A stretch of 35,128 bases of DNA from Oscillospiraceae bacterium. Its GTDB lineage: Bacteria > Bacillota > Clostridia > Oscillospirales > Oscillospiraceae. Shown here one piece after another: positions 7,111-15,762 of this stretch. Each line of letters starts with the position of its first letter. Position 1 is the first letter of the stretch. The notes under the pieces are model-generated. The model saw nothing but the letters and a program-made list of their open reading frames with translations, was not told the origin of the DNA and did no database searches. The stretch is from contig JAFSUG010000022.1 of NCBI GenBank assembly GCA_017445385.1, positions 1 through 35,128 on the forward strand. Reading direction: 5' to 3'. The position numbers were made by a program, and so were the translations under genes.

Positions 7111-8517
7111 TCAGAAACGGAAATACAAAAACGGATTATACGTTGAGCCAACAAGCGAAACAGTTGAAAGCGCAAGGATCGCAAGATCAAATACCGTTAC
7201 GCTGACCGCGTAAACAACTTCGCGCCAGCGCACGTTTGAAGCGCCCTCGGCAGCGGCAACGCCATTGAGCAGCAGTCCTGCCATGCGCGGCAGCCGCGTG
7301 CTGCCGAGAATGCACACAAGCAGCAGCGGTAAGCTGTTCAGCATCACAGCGCCGGTTTCCTGCGTATATGCCGCCGCGCCGCCGAACATGGTTTTGAACG
7401 CGGAAAGCATCTGCGGAAAATCCGTGTAGTAGAACACCGTCCAGCCGATGAGCAGCAGGAAAAGCGTACCGATATGGCAAAGCCATTTCGGAATGCGCGC
7501 AAGCATCTTTTGCAGCTTCTTTTCCGCAACCAGCAGCACAAAGAAATACAGTCCCCAAAGCAGGAAATTCCAGCTTGCGCCGTGCCAGATGCCGGTCAGC
7601 GACCAGACAACAAGCAGATTCAGGATCTGATGACGGCGGTTACCGCCCATCGGGATATACACATAATCGCGGAAGAAGCTTCCGAGCGAGATATGCCATC
7701 TGCGCCAAAACTCCGTTATGGAACCCGCCGTGTACGGAAGATCGAAGTTTTCGGCATACTGGAAGCCGAAAATATGCCCCATGCCTATTGCCATATCCGA
7801 ATAGCCGGAAAAGTCAAAGTAAATCTCAAAGGCAAACATCACCATGCCGAACCAAGCTCCCGTAACCGTCGCATTCGGTGTTAGCAGCATCGCCACGACC
7901 TTGCCGGCATAATTCGCAATCAAAACCTTTTTCCCGAGTCCGATACAAAAGCGCAGTGCGCCGTAGAAAATGCGTCTTGGCTGAAGCTCCCGCTTTTCAA
8001 GCTGCGATTCAATTTCGCGGTAGCGGACGATCGGGCCGGCAATAAGTTGCGGAAACAGCGAGATATAGAGCAAAAACCGCCAAAAAGATTTCTGCGCCGG
8101 AACGTCGTCACGATAAACGTCCGCCAAATACGAGATCGACTGGAAGATATAGAACGAAATGCCGATCGGCAGCGCAATCGCAGGCGCGCTCCAACCGAGC
8201 GAAAAGAGATCGCTGACCGTCTGCACAAAGAGACCTGCGTACTTAAATACGGCAAGGCAGGCAATGTTGAGCGAAACGGCAACAATCAGCAGCGTTTTTT
8301 TCGCCTCACGATTGTATTCCATCCATCTTCCGAAGCCGTAGTTTACAGCGGCAACGGCAACGAGCAAAAAAACGTAAAGCGGCTCGCCCCAAGCATAAAA
8401 AACAAGGCTTGCGGCAATTAAAACGGCGTTCTTTCCTTTGATAGAAGGCACAAGAAAATATGCCAAAAGGCACAGCGGAAAGAAAACATATAAGAAAAGC
8501 AGACTGGAAAAAACCAT
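7111..8517 (-). CDS. MBOAT-family O-acyltransferase (AlgI/DltB-like)
   Basis: This 468-aa integral membrane protein has about ten hydrophobic segments. Family landmarks are WRRWHISLGSFFRDYVYIP (from 271) and the catalytic-type His in TGIWHGASWNF (H312). MBOAT proteins of this group carry an acyl group from a cytoplasmic donor across the membrane. The start was placed at the ATG giving MVFSSLLFLY, behind a GAGG, rather than 30 codons upstream, where the extension is polar and overlaps the promoter. It forms an operon with the DHHW gene. There are no dltA or dltC genes nearby, so D-alanylation is less likely than acetylation of a polysaccharide. Confidence 0.9.
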   Translation of the reverse strand: MVFSSLLFLYVFFPLCLLAYFLVPSIKGKNAVLIAASLVFYAWGEPLYVFLLVAVAAVNYGFGRWMEYNREAKKTLLIVAVSLNIACLAVFKYAGLFVQTVSDLFSLGWSAPAIALPIGISFYIFQSISYLADVYRDDVPAQKSFWRFLLYISLFPQLIAGPIVRYREIESQLEKRELQPRRIFYGALRFCIGLGKKVLIANYAGKVVAMLLTPNATVTGAWFGMVMFAFEIYFDFSGYSDMAIGMGHIFGFQYAENFDLPYTAGSITEFWRRWHISLGSFFRDYVYIPMGGNRRHQILNLLVVWSLTGIWHGASWNFLLWGLYFFVLLVAEKKLQKMLARIPKWLCHIGTLFLLLIGWTVFYYTDFPQMLSAFKTMFGGAAAYTQETGAVMLNSLPLLLVCILGSTRLPRMAGLLLNGVAAAEGASNVRWREVVYAVSVTVFDLAILALSTVSLVGSTYNPFLYFRF

Positions 8518-8551
8518 ATCGCGCCTCGATCCATAAGAATTGGTATTGAAT

Positions 8552-8580
8552 AATGTATCAAATTCGACCGTTTTTTTCAA
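8552..8580 (-). promoter_or_regulatory. Promoter of the MBOAT-DHHW operon
   Basis: The minus strand has TTGAAA (8575-8580), a 17-bp spacer and TACATT (8552-8557). It diverges from the deoR-type promoter, with 21 bp between the two -35 boxes, so a single bound regulator could affect both. Confidence 0.55.
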
Positions 8581-8601
8581 GTGGCTGGAAAGCAAAACTA
8601 C

Positions 8602-8630
8602 TTGCAAGCAGGAAAAAGCTTTGCTACAAT
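8602..8630 (+). promoter_or_regulatory. Promoter of the DeoR-type regulator
   Basis: TTGCAA (8602-8607), a 17-bp spacer and TACAAT (8625-8630). The gene starts at 8682 behind GGAGG, giving a leader of about 45 nt. Confidence 0.7.
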
Positions 8631-8681
8631 AATGTTGTTTTATGTGACTTTATTTCTAATACCACATTCGGAGGTATCGAA

Positions 8682-9452
8682 ATGCTTGCAATCGAACGAA
8701 AAAACGAAATCATGAACAAGCTCAAAACCGAGCAGCGCGTACTGGTTGCGGAGCTCGCCAAGCATTACGGCGTTACGGAAGAAACGATCCGCCGCGATCT
8801 GGATAAGCTCGAAAAAGAAGGCTGCGCAACGAAAACCTACGGCGGCGCGATTTGGGGCAACAGCACAAAGACCGATCTTTCCTATACAATACGCAATAAA
8901 ACAAACGTTGATGCAAAGCACACGATCGGCGATCTTGTCAGCTCCCTGATCAGCGACGGCGATCATATCATGCTTGACGACAGCTCCACTTCCCTTTACA
9001 TCGCAAAGCATCTGAAAGAAAAGCACAAAATCACGGTGATTACAAATTCCATCGAAATCATCACCGAGCTTGCAGACGTCGAAGGCTGGACAATCATGTC
9101 AACCGGCGGCAGATTAAAGCCGGAATCGCTGGCGCTCGTCGGCGCGCAGGCGCAGGCAATGATTCGAAAGTATCACGTTGATAAGGCAATCATCTCCTGC
9201 AAGGGGCTAAGCGCCGATTTCGGAATTACTGATTCCAGCGAGTATCACTCCCTGCTCAAGCAGGCGATGATCCACTCCGCCGGACAGACGATCCTCGCCC
9301 TTGATTCCAGCAAGCTGGATAAAGCGTCCTTTGTAAAAATCGAAAATCTCGATTCGATCACAACCGTTGTAACCGAGCAAATACCATCCGATGCGTGGCT
9401 TGCGCATTTTGAAGAAATGAATGTAAAATGCATATACCCCGGCGCGAAATAG
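8682..9452 (+). CDS. DeoR/GlpR-family transcriptional regulator
   Basis: This 256-aa protein has an N-terminal winged helix-turn-helix (about 3-57) with the family signature VTEETIRRDLDKLEKEG, and a C-terminal sugar-phosphate-sensing domain that shares its fold with ribose-5-phosphate isomerase (about 72-230; DDSSTSLYIAK and ITNSIEI are typical). Members repress sugar-use genes until a phosphosugar binds. The ATG at 8682 was chosen because GGAGG lies 7 bases upstream and the protein then starts with the usual MLAIERKNEI. It is divergent from the MBOAT-DHHW operon and no sugar kinase or transporter is adjacent. Autoregulation and control of the acylation operon are inference from position. Confidence 0.9.
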   Translation: MLAIERKNEIMNKLKTEQRVLVAELAKHYGVTEETIRRDLDKLEKEGCATKTYGGAIWGNSTKTDLSYTIRNKTNVDAKHTIGDLVSSLISDGDHIMLDDSSTSLYIAKHLKEKHKITVITNSIEIITELADVEGWTIMSTGGRLKPESLALVGAQAQAMIRKYHVDKAIISCKGLSADFGITDSSEYHSLLKQAMIHSAGQTILALDSSKLDKASFVKIENLDSITTVVTEQIPSDAWLAHFEEMNVKCIYPGAK

Positions 9453-9489
9453 TTAACCATAATCTGCCGATTTTGGTTTACGAAAATAG

Positions 9490-9519
9490 TTATTCACATT
9501 TTCCACAGATTTATCCACA
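9490..9519 (+). promoter_or_regulatory. Cluster of three DnaA-box-like 9-mers
   Basis: TTATTCACA (9490-9498), TTTTCCACA (9499-9507) and TTATCCACA (9511-9519) all point the same way. The third is the consensus DnaA box, the first fits TTATNCACA, and the second has one mismatch. They lie in the roughly 210-bp gap between the DeoR-type gene and tsaD. An origin is unlikely from gene content, because dnaA, dnaN and rpmH are absent, so a DnaA-binding or titration site is the more likely reading. The rest of 9453-9625 shows no gene. Confidence 0.55.
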
Positions 9520-9625
9520 GCCTTTTTTGCCGCTGTTTCGCTGCCTTCCGCATTTTTTCCAGTAATTACCAAATCCGCAAATGAAGGTTGTTTTTTGCGG
9601 ATAATTCAGTTGTTTACATAATTAC

Positions 9626-9664
9626 AAAGCAGGTGCTTTGGAAGCTGTCCAAAGCACCTGCTTT
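9626..9664. terminator. Terminator between convergent DeoR-type gene and tsaD
   Basis: A perfect 16-bp stem (AAAGCAGGTGCTTTGG with its complement, loop 7 nt) is followed on the plus strand by TTAT. It overlaps the tsaD stop codon. On the minus strand the tail is a weak TTTGTAATT. Confidence 0.8.
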
Positions 9665-10671
9665 TATGCATCGATCGGCATCGTTGCAAAGGCATTGAGC
9701 GTTGTGTCCGCGGTATGCCCTGCGAGAAATTCATAGTAAGCTTGTGCGCCGATCATCGCGCCGTTATCGCCGCAAAGAGAGAGCGGCGGCAGATAGAGCT
9801 TTACGCCTTCCTTTGCCGTTTCCCGCTCAAACGCGGCGCGGATCTGCGAGTTTGCAGCAACACCGCCGGCAATCGCAAGCTTTTTATATCCCGTTTCCTT
9901 GAGCGCCAGCATCGTTCGCGGCACGAGCGCATGCGTAACAGCAGCGGAAAAAGATGCGCAAAGCGATGGAATGTCCAATTCCTCCCCTGTTTGCTCCGCA
10001 TGGTGGATCAGGTTCAGCGCCGCAGTTTTCAGCCCCGAAAAGGACAGATCCAGCGGCGCACCGGCAATCTTTGCTTCCGGCATCGCGTACTTTCGGGGAT
10101 CACCCGTTTTTGCGCGCTGATCCAGCGCAGCACCACCGGGATACGGCATCCCAAGTACACGCGCAATCTTATCAAAGCTCTCGCCAGCCGCATCGTCGCG
10201 CGTTGTTCCGAGAATGCGAAAAACCGTATAATCCCGAACGTCAACAATCAGCGTATGGCCGCCCGAAACAACCAGGCAGAGAAACGGCGGCTCTAAATCC
10301 GCAAACGCGAGATAGTTCGCCGCAATATGGCCGCGGATGTGATGCACGGGAATCAGCGGAACGCCAAGCGACAGCGCAGCCGCTTTTGCAAAATTCACGC
10401 CAACAAGCAGCGCCCCGATCAGCCCAGGTGCGTACGTAACGCCGATTGCGTCAATGTCGCTCCGCTTAAGATTCGTTTCTTTCAGTGCCTGATCCGCAAG
10501 CGCGTAGATTGCCTCCATATGCTTGCGCGATGCGATCTCCGGCACAACGCCGCCGTATTCGCCGTGCAGCGCCGCCTGTGACGCGATGCAGTCGCAAAGC
10601 GCTTCGCGCCCGTCACGCACGATGGCAACGGCGGTTTCATCGCAGGAGGATTCAATTGCAAGGATGTTCAT
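9664..10671 (-). CDS. tsaD: tRNA N6-threonylcarbamoyladenosine synthase TsaD
   Basis: At 335 aa this is normal length. TsaD moves the threonylcarbamoyl group from TC-AMP to A37 of ANN-decoding tRNAs, acting with TsaB and TsaE. The N-terminus MNILAIESSCDETAVAIV is diagnostic, the metal-binding histidines are in HHIRGHIAANYL (about 109-120), and SGGHT and the C-terminal GGVAANSQIR are present. It overlaps the rimI stop by ATGA and is the last gene of the T-box-led operon. The tsaB and tsaE genes that commonly join rimI-tsaD are not in this window. Confidence 0.97.
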   Translation of the reverse strand: MNILAIESSCDETAVAIVRDGREALCDCIASQAALHGEYGGVVPEIASRKHMEAIYALADQALKETNLKRSDIDAIGVTYAPGLIGALLVGVNFAKAAALSLGVPLIPVHHIRGHIAANYLAFADLEPPFLCLVVSGGHTLIVDVRDYTVFRILGTTRDDAAGESFDKIARVLGMPYPGGAALDQRAKTGDPRKYAMPEAKIAGAPLDLSFSGLKTAALNLIHHAEQTGEELDIPSLCASFSAAVTHALVPRTMLALKETGYKKLAIAGGVAANSQIRAAFERETAKEGVKLYLPPLSLCGDNGAMIGAQAYYEFLAGHTADTTLNAFATMPIDA

Positions 10672-11108
10672 ATCTTCAGCTCTTTTCCGAGGATGCGTGC
10701 ATCCTCTTTCGGATGAAAATAGTAATTCGGCCGGACGCCGATTTGGCGAAAGCCAAGGCGCGTATAGAGCGCAATCGCCGCATTATTGGATGCGCGAACC
10801 TCTAAAGTCAGCTTTTCGCTGCCGGCTTGCGCAAGGTGCGCTTCCAGCGCCTGCATCAGTGCCTTTGCAATTCCGCGTCTTCGCCGATTTGGCGAAACGG
10901 CAAGGTTCATCACGTCGCTTTCGCCCAAAACCGTCTGGCTGCCGACATAGCCGACCACTTCGCCGTCTTCCTCGGCAACGAGCCAAAAACTCAGCTCGTT
11001 TTCAAGCTCCTGCCGGATCGAGTTTTCGCTCCACGGATCGGAAAAGCATTCTCTCTCCAGCGCGGCAATCTGCGCCGTATGAGATGCATTCATCGGAAGC
11101 AGCTTCAT
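10668..11108 (-). CDS. rimI: Ribosomal protein alanine N-acetyltransferase RimI-like
   Basis: This is a GNAT-fold enzyme of about 146 aa. The acetyl-CoA loop is visible in VSPNRRRRGIAKALM (the Q/RxxGxG/A motif), preceded by VMNLAV and followed by LEVRASNNAAIALYTRLGF. RimI acetylates the N-terminus of ribosomal protein S18 in E. coli; its close pairing with tsaD is a common bacterial arrangement. The polA stop and a rimI ATG overlap as TGATG. GGAGG lies 7 bases before the ATG chosen here; the adjacent upstream ATG (11111) is also possible. Substrate specificity is not certain from sequence. Confidence 0.88.
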   Translation of the reverse strand: MKLLPMNASHTAQIAALERECFSDPWSENSIRQELENELSFWLVAEEDGEVVGYVGSQTVLGESDVMNLAVSPNRRRRGIAKALMQALEAHLAQAGSEKLTLEVRASNNAAIALYTRLGFRQIGVRPNYYFHPKEDARILGKELKI

Positions 11109-13672
11109 CATTTCGCCTCCAGCCACGTATCGCCCGAATGCGCTTCCACCATCAAGGGCGCTTTCAGCGAAGCCGCGCCTTCCATTTCGCGCGTTAAAAT
11201 TGCCTGTACGCGCTCCGCCTCATCCGCAGGGCATTCGGCGATCAACTCATCATGCACCTGCAAAACGAGCTTCGCTTTCATGCCCTCGCGTTTTAGCGCT
11301 TCGGCGGCGCGGATCGTTGCAATCTTCATAATATCCGCTGCCGTGCCCTGGATCGGCGTATTCAGCGCGATGCGCTCGCCTGCCGAACGCAGCATAAAGT
11401 TCTTTTCCTTGAGTTCCGGGATATAGCGTTTGCGCCCGAAAAGCGTTGTAACGTAGCCCGTTTCATAGGCGGCCTCTACAATATTCTTCATATACGCACG
11501 AACGCCGGAAAACCGCGCCAAATAGGTATCAATATACTGCTTCGCCTCCGTGCGCGTTACGCCGAGATCTGCGGCAAGCGAAAATTCCGATATGCCGTAA
11601 ACGATACCAAAATTGACCGCTTTCGCGTTTCTGCGCATCTGCGGCGTAACCTCCGAAACAGGTACGCCGAACACCTGGGCGGCGGTTGCAGTATGGAAAT
11701 CCTCGCCGGATAAAAACGCCTCCTGCATCGCAGCATCGTCCGCAATGTGCGCAAGCACACGCAGCTCAATCTGGCTGTAGTCCGCGTCAACGAATTTCCA
11801 TCCGTCGCGCGGCACGAACATTTTTCGGATCTCCGCGCCCATCTCCGTGCGAACGGGAATGTTTTGCAGGTTCGGATTCGTGGAAGAGAGCCGCCCCGTT
11901 GCGGTAACGGTATTTTGGAACGTGGTGCGGATTCTGCCGTCGTCGTCAACAACCTTCAAAAGTCCTTCGGCATAGGTCGAATAGAGCTTCGTCAGCATCC
12001 GATAATCCAAAATCGCCGGAATGATCGGATGGCTGCCGCGCAGCTTTTCCAAAATCTCCGCGCCCGTGGAATAGCCGGTTTTCGTTTTCTTAACCGGCGG
12101 TAAGCCAAGCCGCTCAAATAGAATTTCGCCGAGCTGCTTTGTGGAATTGATATTAAATTCTTCGCCGGCATAACCGTAAATCGCGCTTTGCAAATCGTCG
12201 ATTCGGCTGCGCAGCATCTGATCAAACGCCATCAGCGCAAAGCGGTCGATCCGAACGCCCTCATGCTCCATTTCAGCAAGCACAGTGCAAAGCGGCAGTT
12301 CTACCGTATCGTAAAGACCGCGCAAGCCTTCCTGCTCCAAAAGCGGAGAAAGCGTATCGCTCAGCTGGTCAACCGTTTCGCATTTCTGCGCAAGCGATTC
12401 CGGCGCAGCCTGCTTCAGATACCGCGCGGAAAGCCGCTCAAGATCGTAGCTCCCCTGCGTTGCATCGAGCAAATATGCCGCAACCGCCGTATCGAACGCG
12501 AAGCCGGCATAGGGATAGCCGCGGTCAAGCAGCTTGCGCATCAGCGCCTTGCAATCGTGCGTAATTTTCGGGATGTCCGCAGAGAAGAGAACGCGCAAAA
12601 ACGCATCGTATTCCGGCAGCGTCTCCGCGCTGAAAACTGCGATTGCTCCGCATTTTACGGCAACCGAAGAAAGATCATCCGCCGCCAGAACCGTAACCGC
12701 TTTGCTGCGGCGATACGCGCCAAGCAAAGCGCGCATCCGCGAGGCAAGCGTAACCGTTTCCGTTTCCCCGGTTTCCTCGACCTCAGCAAGCTGCTCCTGC
12801 GGCGGCAGAAGATGGTATTTCGAAATCAGCTTTACAAATTCGAGCTGACGGAACAGCTCGTAAAGCGCATCGTTGTCTGGCGCCTGAATGGCGTTATTCT
12901 CCGGCGCAAAGTCAATCGGCGCGCTGCAGCGGATCGTTGCAAGATCGTATGAAAGCCGCGCCATTTGCTCGCCGTCTTTCAGCTTCGTTCGAAGCGACTG
13001 CCGAATCGAAGGATCGTCGATTGCATCGTATACGCCTTCAAAGCTGCCGAATTTCTGCAGCAGCTCCGAAGCCGTCTTCGGACCGACGCCCGCGACACCG
13101 GGAATATTATCCGAAGAATCCCCCATCAGCGCTTTCAGGTCAATGATCTTTTTCGGCTCAAAGCCGTATTCCGCTTCAAAGATCTGCGGCGTATACGCGC
13201 GCCAAATCGTCTGCCGGCCCTCGTTCACGGAAAGGCGAACGGTTACCGAATCGTTTACAAGCTGCAGGCTGTCGCGGTCGCCCGTTGCGATAACGCACTG
13301 CCACGCTTTTTCCCTGCAAATGCGGCTGACCGTTCCAATGATATCATCAGCTTCCCAGCCGTCGCATTCGTAGATCGGAATGCGCATCGCCTGAAGCACC
13401 CGCTTCATAACCGGCATCTGCTGGGCAAGCTCGTCCGGCATACCGTGGCGGTTTGCTTTGTAGCCGTCATACATTTCATGGCGGAACGTCGGCGCTTTGC
13501 GGTCAAAGGAAACGCAGAGCGCGTCCGGCTTCTCCTCCTGGCGGAGCTTATCGAGGATATTCAGAAATCCGTAAATTGCGTTGGTGTATTGCCCATCGCG
13601 CGTGGCAAGCAAATGCACGCCGTAAAACGCGCGGTTGATGATGCTGTTGCCGTCAAGGATCAGCAGCTTCAT
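11108..13672 (-). CDS. polA: DNA polymerase I
   Basis: The protein has 854 aa in three regions. The 5' nuclease (1-290) begins MKLLILDGNSIINRAFYG with ATGDRDSLQLV. The middle domain has the fold of a 3'-5' exonuclease but the DxE metal motif is gone: the position where FDTET is expected reads AVFSAET. The polymerase domain carries motif A (DYSQIELRVLAHI), motif B (RRNAKAVNFGIVYG) and motif C (LQVHDEL). It fills repair gaps and removes RNA primers. Proofreading loss is known in Bacillus-type Pol I. It starts 16 bp after cysS with no room for a clear promoter, so it is probably read from the T-box operon or from a promoter inside cysS. Confidence 0.97.
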   Translation of the reverse strand: MKLLILDGNSIINRAFYGVHLLATRDGQYTNAIYGFLNILDKLRQEEKPDALCVSFDRKAPTFRHEMYDGYKANRHGMPDELAQQMPVMKRVLQAMRIPIYECDGWEADDIIGTVSRICREKAWQCVIATGDRDSLQLVNDSVTVRLSVNEGRQTIWRAYTPQIFEAEYGFEPKKIIDLKALMGDSSDNIPGVAGVGPKTASELLQKFGSFEGVYDAIDDPSIRQSLRTKLKDGEQMARLSYDLATIRCSAPIDFAPENNAIQAPDNDALYELFRQLEFVKLISKYHLLPPQEQLAEVEETGETETVTLASRMRALLGAYRRSKAVTVLAADDLSSVAVKCGAIAVFSAETLPEYDAFLRVLFSADIPKITHDCKALMRKLLDRGYPYAGFAFDTAVAAYLLDATQGSYDLERLSARYLKQAAPESLAQKCETVDQLSDTLSPLLEQEGLRGLYDTVELPLCTVLAEMEHEGVRIDRFALMAFDQMLRSRIDDLQSAIYGYAGEEFNINSTKQLGEILFERLGLPPVKKTKTGYSTGAEILEKLRGSHPIIPAILDYRMLTKLYSTYAEGLLKVVDDDGRIRTTFQNTVTATGRLSSTNPNLQNIPVRTEMGAEIRKMFVPRDGWKFVDADYSQIELRVLAHIADDAAMQEAFLSGEDFHTATAAQVFGVPVSEVTPQMRRNAKAVNFGIVYGISEFSLAADLGVTRTEAKQYIDTYLARFSGVRAYMKNIVEAAYETGYVTTLFGRKRYIPELKEKNFMLRSAGERIALNTPIQGTAADIMKIATIRAAEALKREGMKAKLVLQVHDELIAECPADEAERVQAILTREMEGAASLKAPLMVEAHSGDTWLEAK

Positions 13673-13688
13673 ACGGCAGTCCCCTTTC

Positions 13689-15122
13689 TTAAACGCGCTT
13701 CCAAACAGCGCCGTCTTTCGTATCGGTGATCTCGATGCCCTTTGCCTTCAGCTCATCGCGGATACGGTCCGCGGTTGCAAAATCTTTCGCCTTTTTCGCT
13801 TCCGCTCTCTGCCGAACGAGCGCGTCGATCTCCGGATCGCCTTCGCCTTGAATCATAAATCCTCCGGCAGCGGCAACCGGCGCAGCTTTGCGCACAGCCT
13901 CCGCCTTTTGGATCAGATCCAGCCCCAGAACGGTATCGAAATCGGCAAGCGCGGCAAGCTTCGTTGCGCCGTTCGTCTGCGCCTTGAGCGCATCATACAG
14001 CGCAGTAACGGCAAGCGAGGTATTGAGATCGTTATCAAGCGCCTTGCGGAATTTTTCGCGCAGCGCATTGAGCGCAGCTTCATCCACTTCGCCCTCCGGC
14101 TGCACCGCCGCGATTTTTGCAATCAGCTTTTCAAAGGCGATCTTCGCATTTTCCAGGTTCTCCCACGAGAACACAAGGCTCTTGCGGTAATGGCTCTGCA
14201 GGCAGAAGAAGCGGTAAACGAGCGGATCATAGCCCCTTTCCTCCAGCAGCGAGACCGTGAGAAACTCGCCCTTGGATTTAGACATCTTGCCGTTTGCCGT
14301 GTTCAGATGCAGAACGTGCATCCAGTAGTTGCACCATTTATGGCCGAGATACGCTTCGCTCTGCGCGATCTCGTTCGTGTGGTGCGGAAAAGCGTTATCG
14401 ATGCCGCCGCAGTGAATATCAATGCGCTCGCCGAGGTGCTTCATCGAAATCGCGGAGCATTCAATATGCCAGCCGGGATAGCCCACGCCCCAGGGAGAAT
14501 CCCATTTGAGCGCCTGATCTTCAAATTTTGATTTTGTGAACCAAAGCACAAAATCATTCTTATTTCGTTTGTTCTCATCGGCTTCCACGCCTTCCCGAAC
14601 GCCGACTGCCAAATCTTCTTCATTATGTTCGTTGAAGATATAATAGCGATCGAGCTTCGAGGTATCGAAATAGACGTTTCCGCCTGCCTGGTAAGCGTAA
14701 CCCGTATCGAGCAGCTTTTCAATGATCTGAATGTATTCGGGGATGCAGTTCGTTGCCGGCTCAACAACGTCCGGACGCTTGATGTTGAGCTTTTTGCAAT
14801 CGGCGAAAAATGCATCGGTATAGAACTGCGCGATCTCCATAACGGTTTTATGCTCTCTGCGCGCGCCCTTGAGCATCTTATCCTCGCCGGTATCGGCATC
14901 GGAGGAGAGATGCCCCACGTCCGTTATATTCATAACGCGCTTTACGGGGTAACCCAAGTAGCGCAGATACTTTTCCAGAACGTCCTCCATGATATAGCTG
15001 CGGAGGTTGCCGATGTGGGCAAAATGGTAAACTGTCGGTCCGCAGGTGTACATGCCGACCTGCTTCGGATCGATCGGAACGAATTCTTCTTTTTTATGCG
15101 ATGCGGAATTGTAAAGATACAT
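13689..15122 (-). CDS. cysS: Cysteinyl-tRNA synthetase
   Basis: At 477 aa this is a class I synthetase of usual length. It has the HIGN form of the HIGH motif (36-39), KMSKS (279-283), and the zinc ligands C28, C222, H247 or H248, and E251, which read cysteine directly. It charges tRNA-Cys. It follows cysE by 12 bp, both downstream of a T-box whose specifier reads TGC (Cys). The start follows GAGGAAATACA, a good ribosome site. Confidence 0.98.
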   Translation of the reverse strand: MYLYNSASHKKEEFVPIDPKQVGMYTCGPTVYHFAHIGNLRSYIMEDVLEKYLRYLGYPVKRVMNITDVGHLSSDADTGEDKMLKGARREHKTVMEIAQFYTDAFFADCKKLNIKRPDVVEPATNCIPEYIQIIEKLLDTGYAYQAGGNVYFDTSKLDRYYIFNEHNEEDLAVGVREGVEADENKRNKNDFVLWFTKSKFEDQALKWDSPWGVGYPGWHIECSAISMKHLGERIDIHCGGIDNAFPHHTNEIAQSEAYLGHKWCNYWMHVLHLNTANGKMSKSKGEFLTVSLLEERGYDPLVYRFFCLQSHYRKSLVFSWENLENAKIAFEKLIAKIAAVQPEGEVDEAALNALREKFRKALDNDLNTSLAVTALYDALKAQTNGATKLAALADFDTVLGLDLIQKAEAVRKAAPVAAAGGFMIQGEGDPEIDALVRQRAEAKKAKDFATADRIRDELKAKGIEITDTKDGAVWKRV

Positions 15123-15134
15123 TGTATTTCCTCC

Positions 15135-15749
15135 TCAGTTCTTTTCGGCAAGCTGCTTTTCGAGCGCTTCCAGCCGCTCGCGCAGGCAGCGAATCTCCAC
15201 CATAACGGGGTCCGGCGTATGCACATGGTCGAGCTTTTCACCTTGCAGCCGAACGATGTGCCCCGGAACGCCGACAACCGTAGCGTTCTCCGGCACTTCG
15301 CGCAAAACAACGGAGTTTGCCGCGATCTTCGCATTGTCGCCAACCTTGAACGGGCCAAGCACCTTTGCGCCCGAGCCGATCATGACGTTGTTGCCGATCG
15401 TTGGATGGCGTTTGCCCTGCATAACGCCCGTGCCGCCGAGCGTCGCGCCCTGATAGATCAGGCAATCATCGCCGATTTCTGCAGTTTCGCCGATCACGAT
15501 ACCCTCGCCATGGTCGATCACAAGCCGTCTGCCGATTTTTGCAGCCGGATGGATTTCCACGCCGGTGCGGCGTTTTGCGTGCTGCGAGAGCCATCTGCCG
15601 ATAAACTTCATCCCATGCGTATAGAACCAATGTGCTACGCGATGGTAAAGGATTGCGTGCAGTCCGCTGTAAAGCAGGAAAACCTCGAGCGACGTTCTCG
15701 CCGCCGGGTCGTTCTTTTTATAAGCCTGCAGCGTTTCTCTCAAGCTCAT
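15135..15749 (-). CDS. cysE: Serine O-acetyltransferase
   Basis: This 204-aa protein makes O-acetylserine from serine and acetyl-CoA, the committed step of cysteine synthesis. The N-terminal helical part is short, as in many Bacillota. The left-handed beta-helix of hexapeptide repeats runs from about 66 to 170, with the active-site IDHGEGIVIGET (78-89) and GKRHPTIG (112-119). The start was moved to MSLRETLQAY because GGGAGGGATAGAA sits just upstream and the longer frame runs back through the T-box terminator. It is first in the operon cysE-cysS-polA-rimI-tsaD. A cysK partner is not in the window. Confidence 0.96.
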   Translation of the reverse strand: MSLRETLQAYKKNDPAARTSLEVFLLYSGLHAILYHRVAHWFYTHGMKFIGRWLSQHAKRRTGVEIHPAAKIGRRLVIDHGEGIVIGETAEIGDDCLIYQGATLGGTGVMQGKRHPTIGNNVMIGSGAKVLGPFKVGDNAKIAANSVVLREVPENATVVGVPGHIVRLQGEKLDHVHTPDPVMVEIRCLRERLEALEKQLAEKN

Positions 15750-15762
15750 TTCTATCCCTCCC

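Noticed and set aside
9490..9625. Chromosomal origin of replication
   Set aside because: Three DnaA boxes alone are not enough: no dnaA, dnaN, rpmH or gyr genes and no long AT-rich unwinding region are present.
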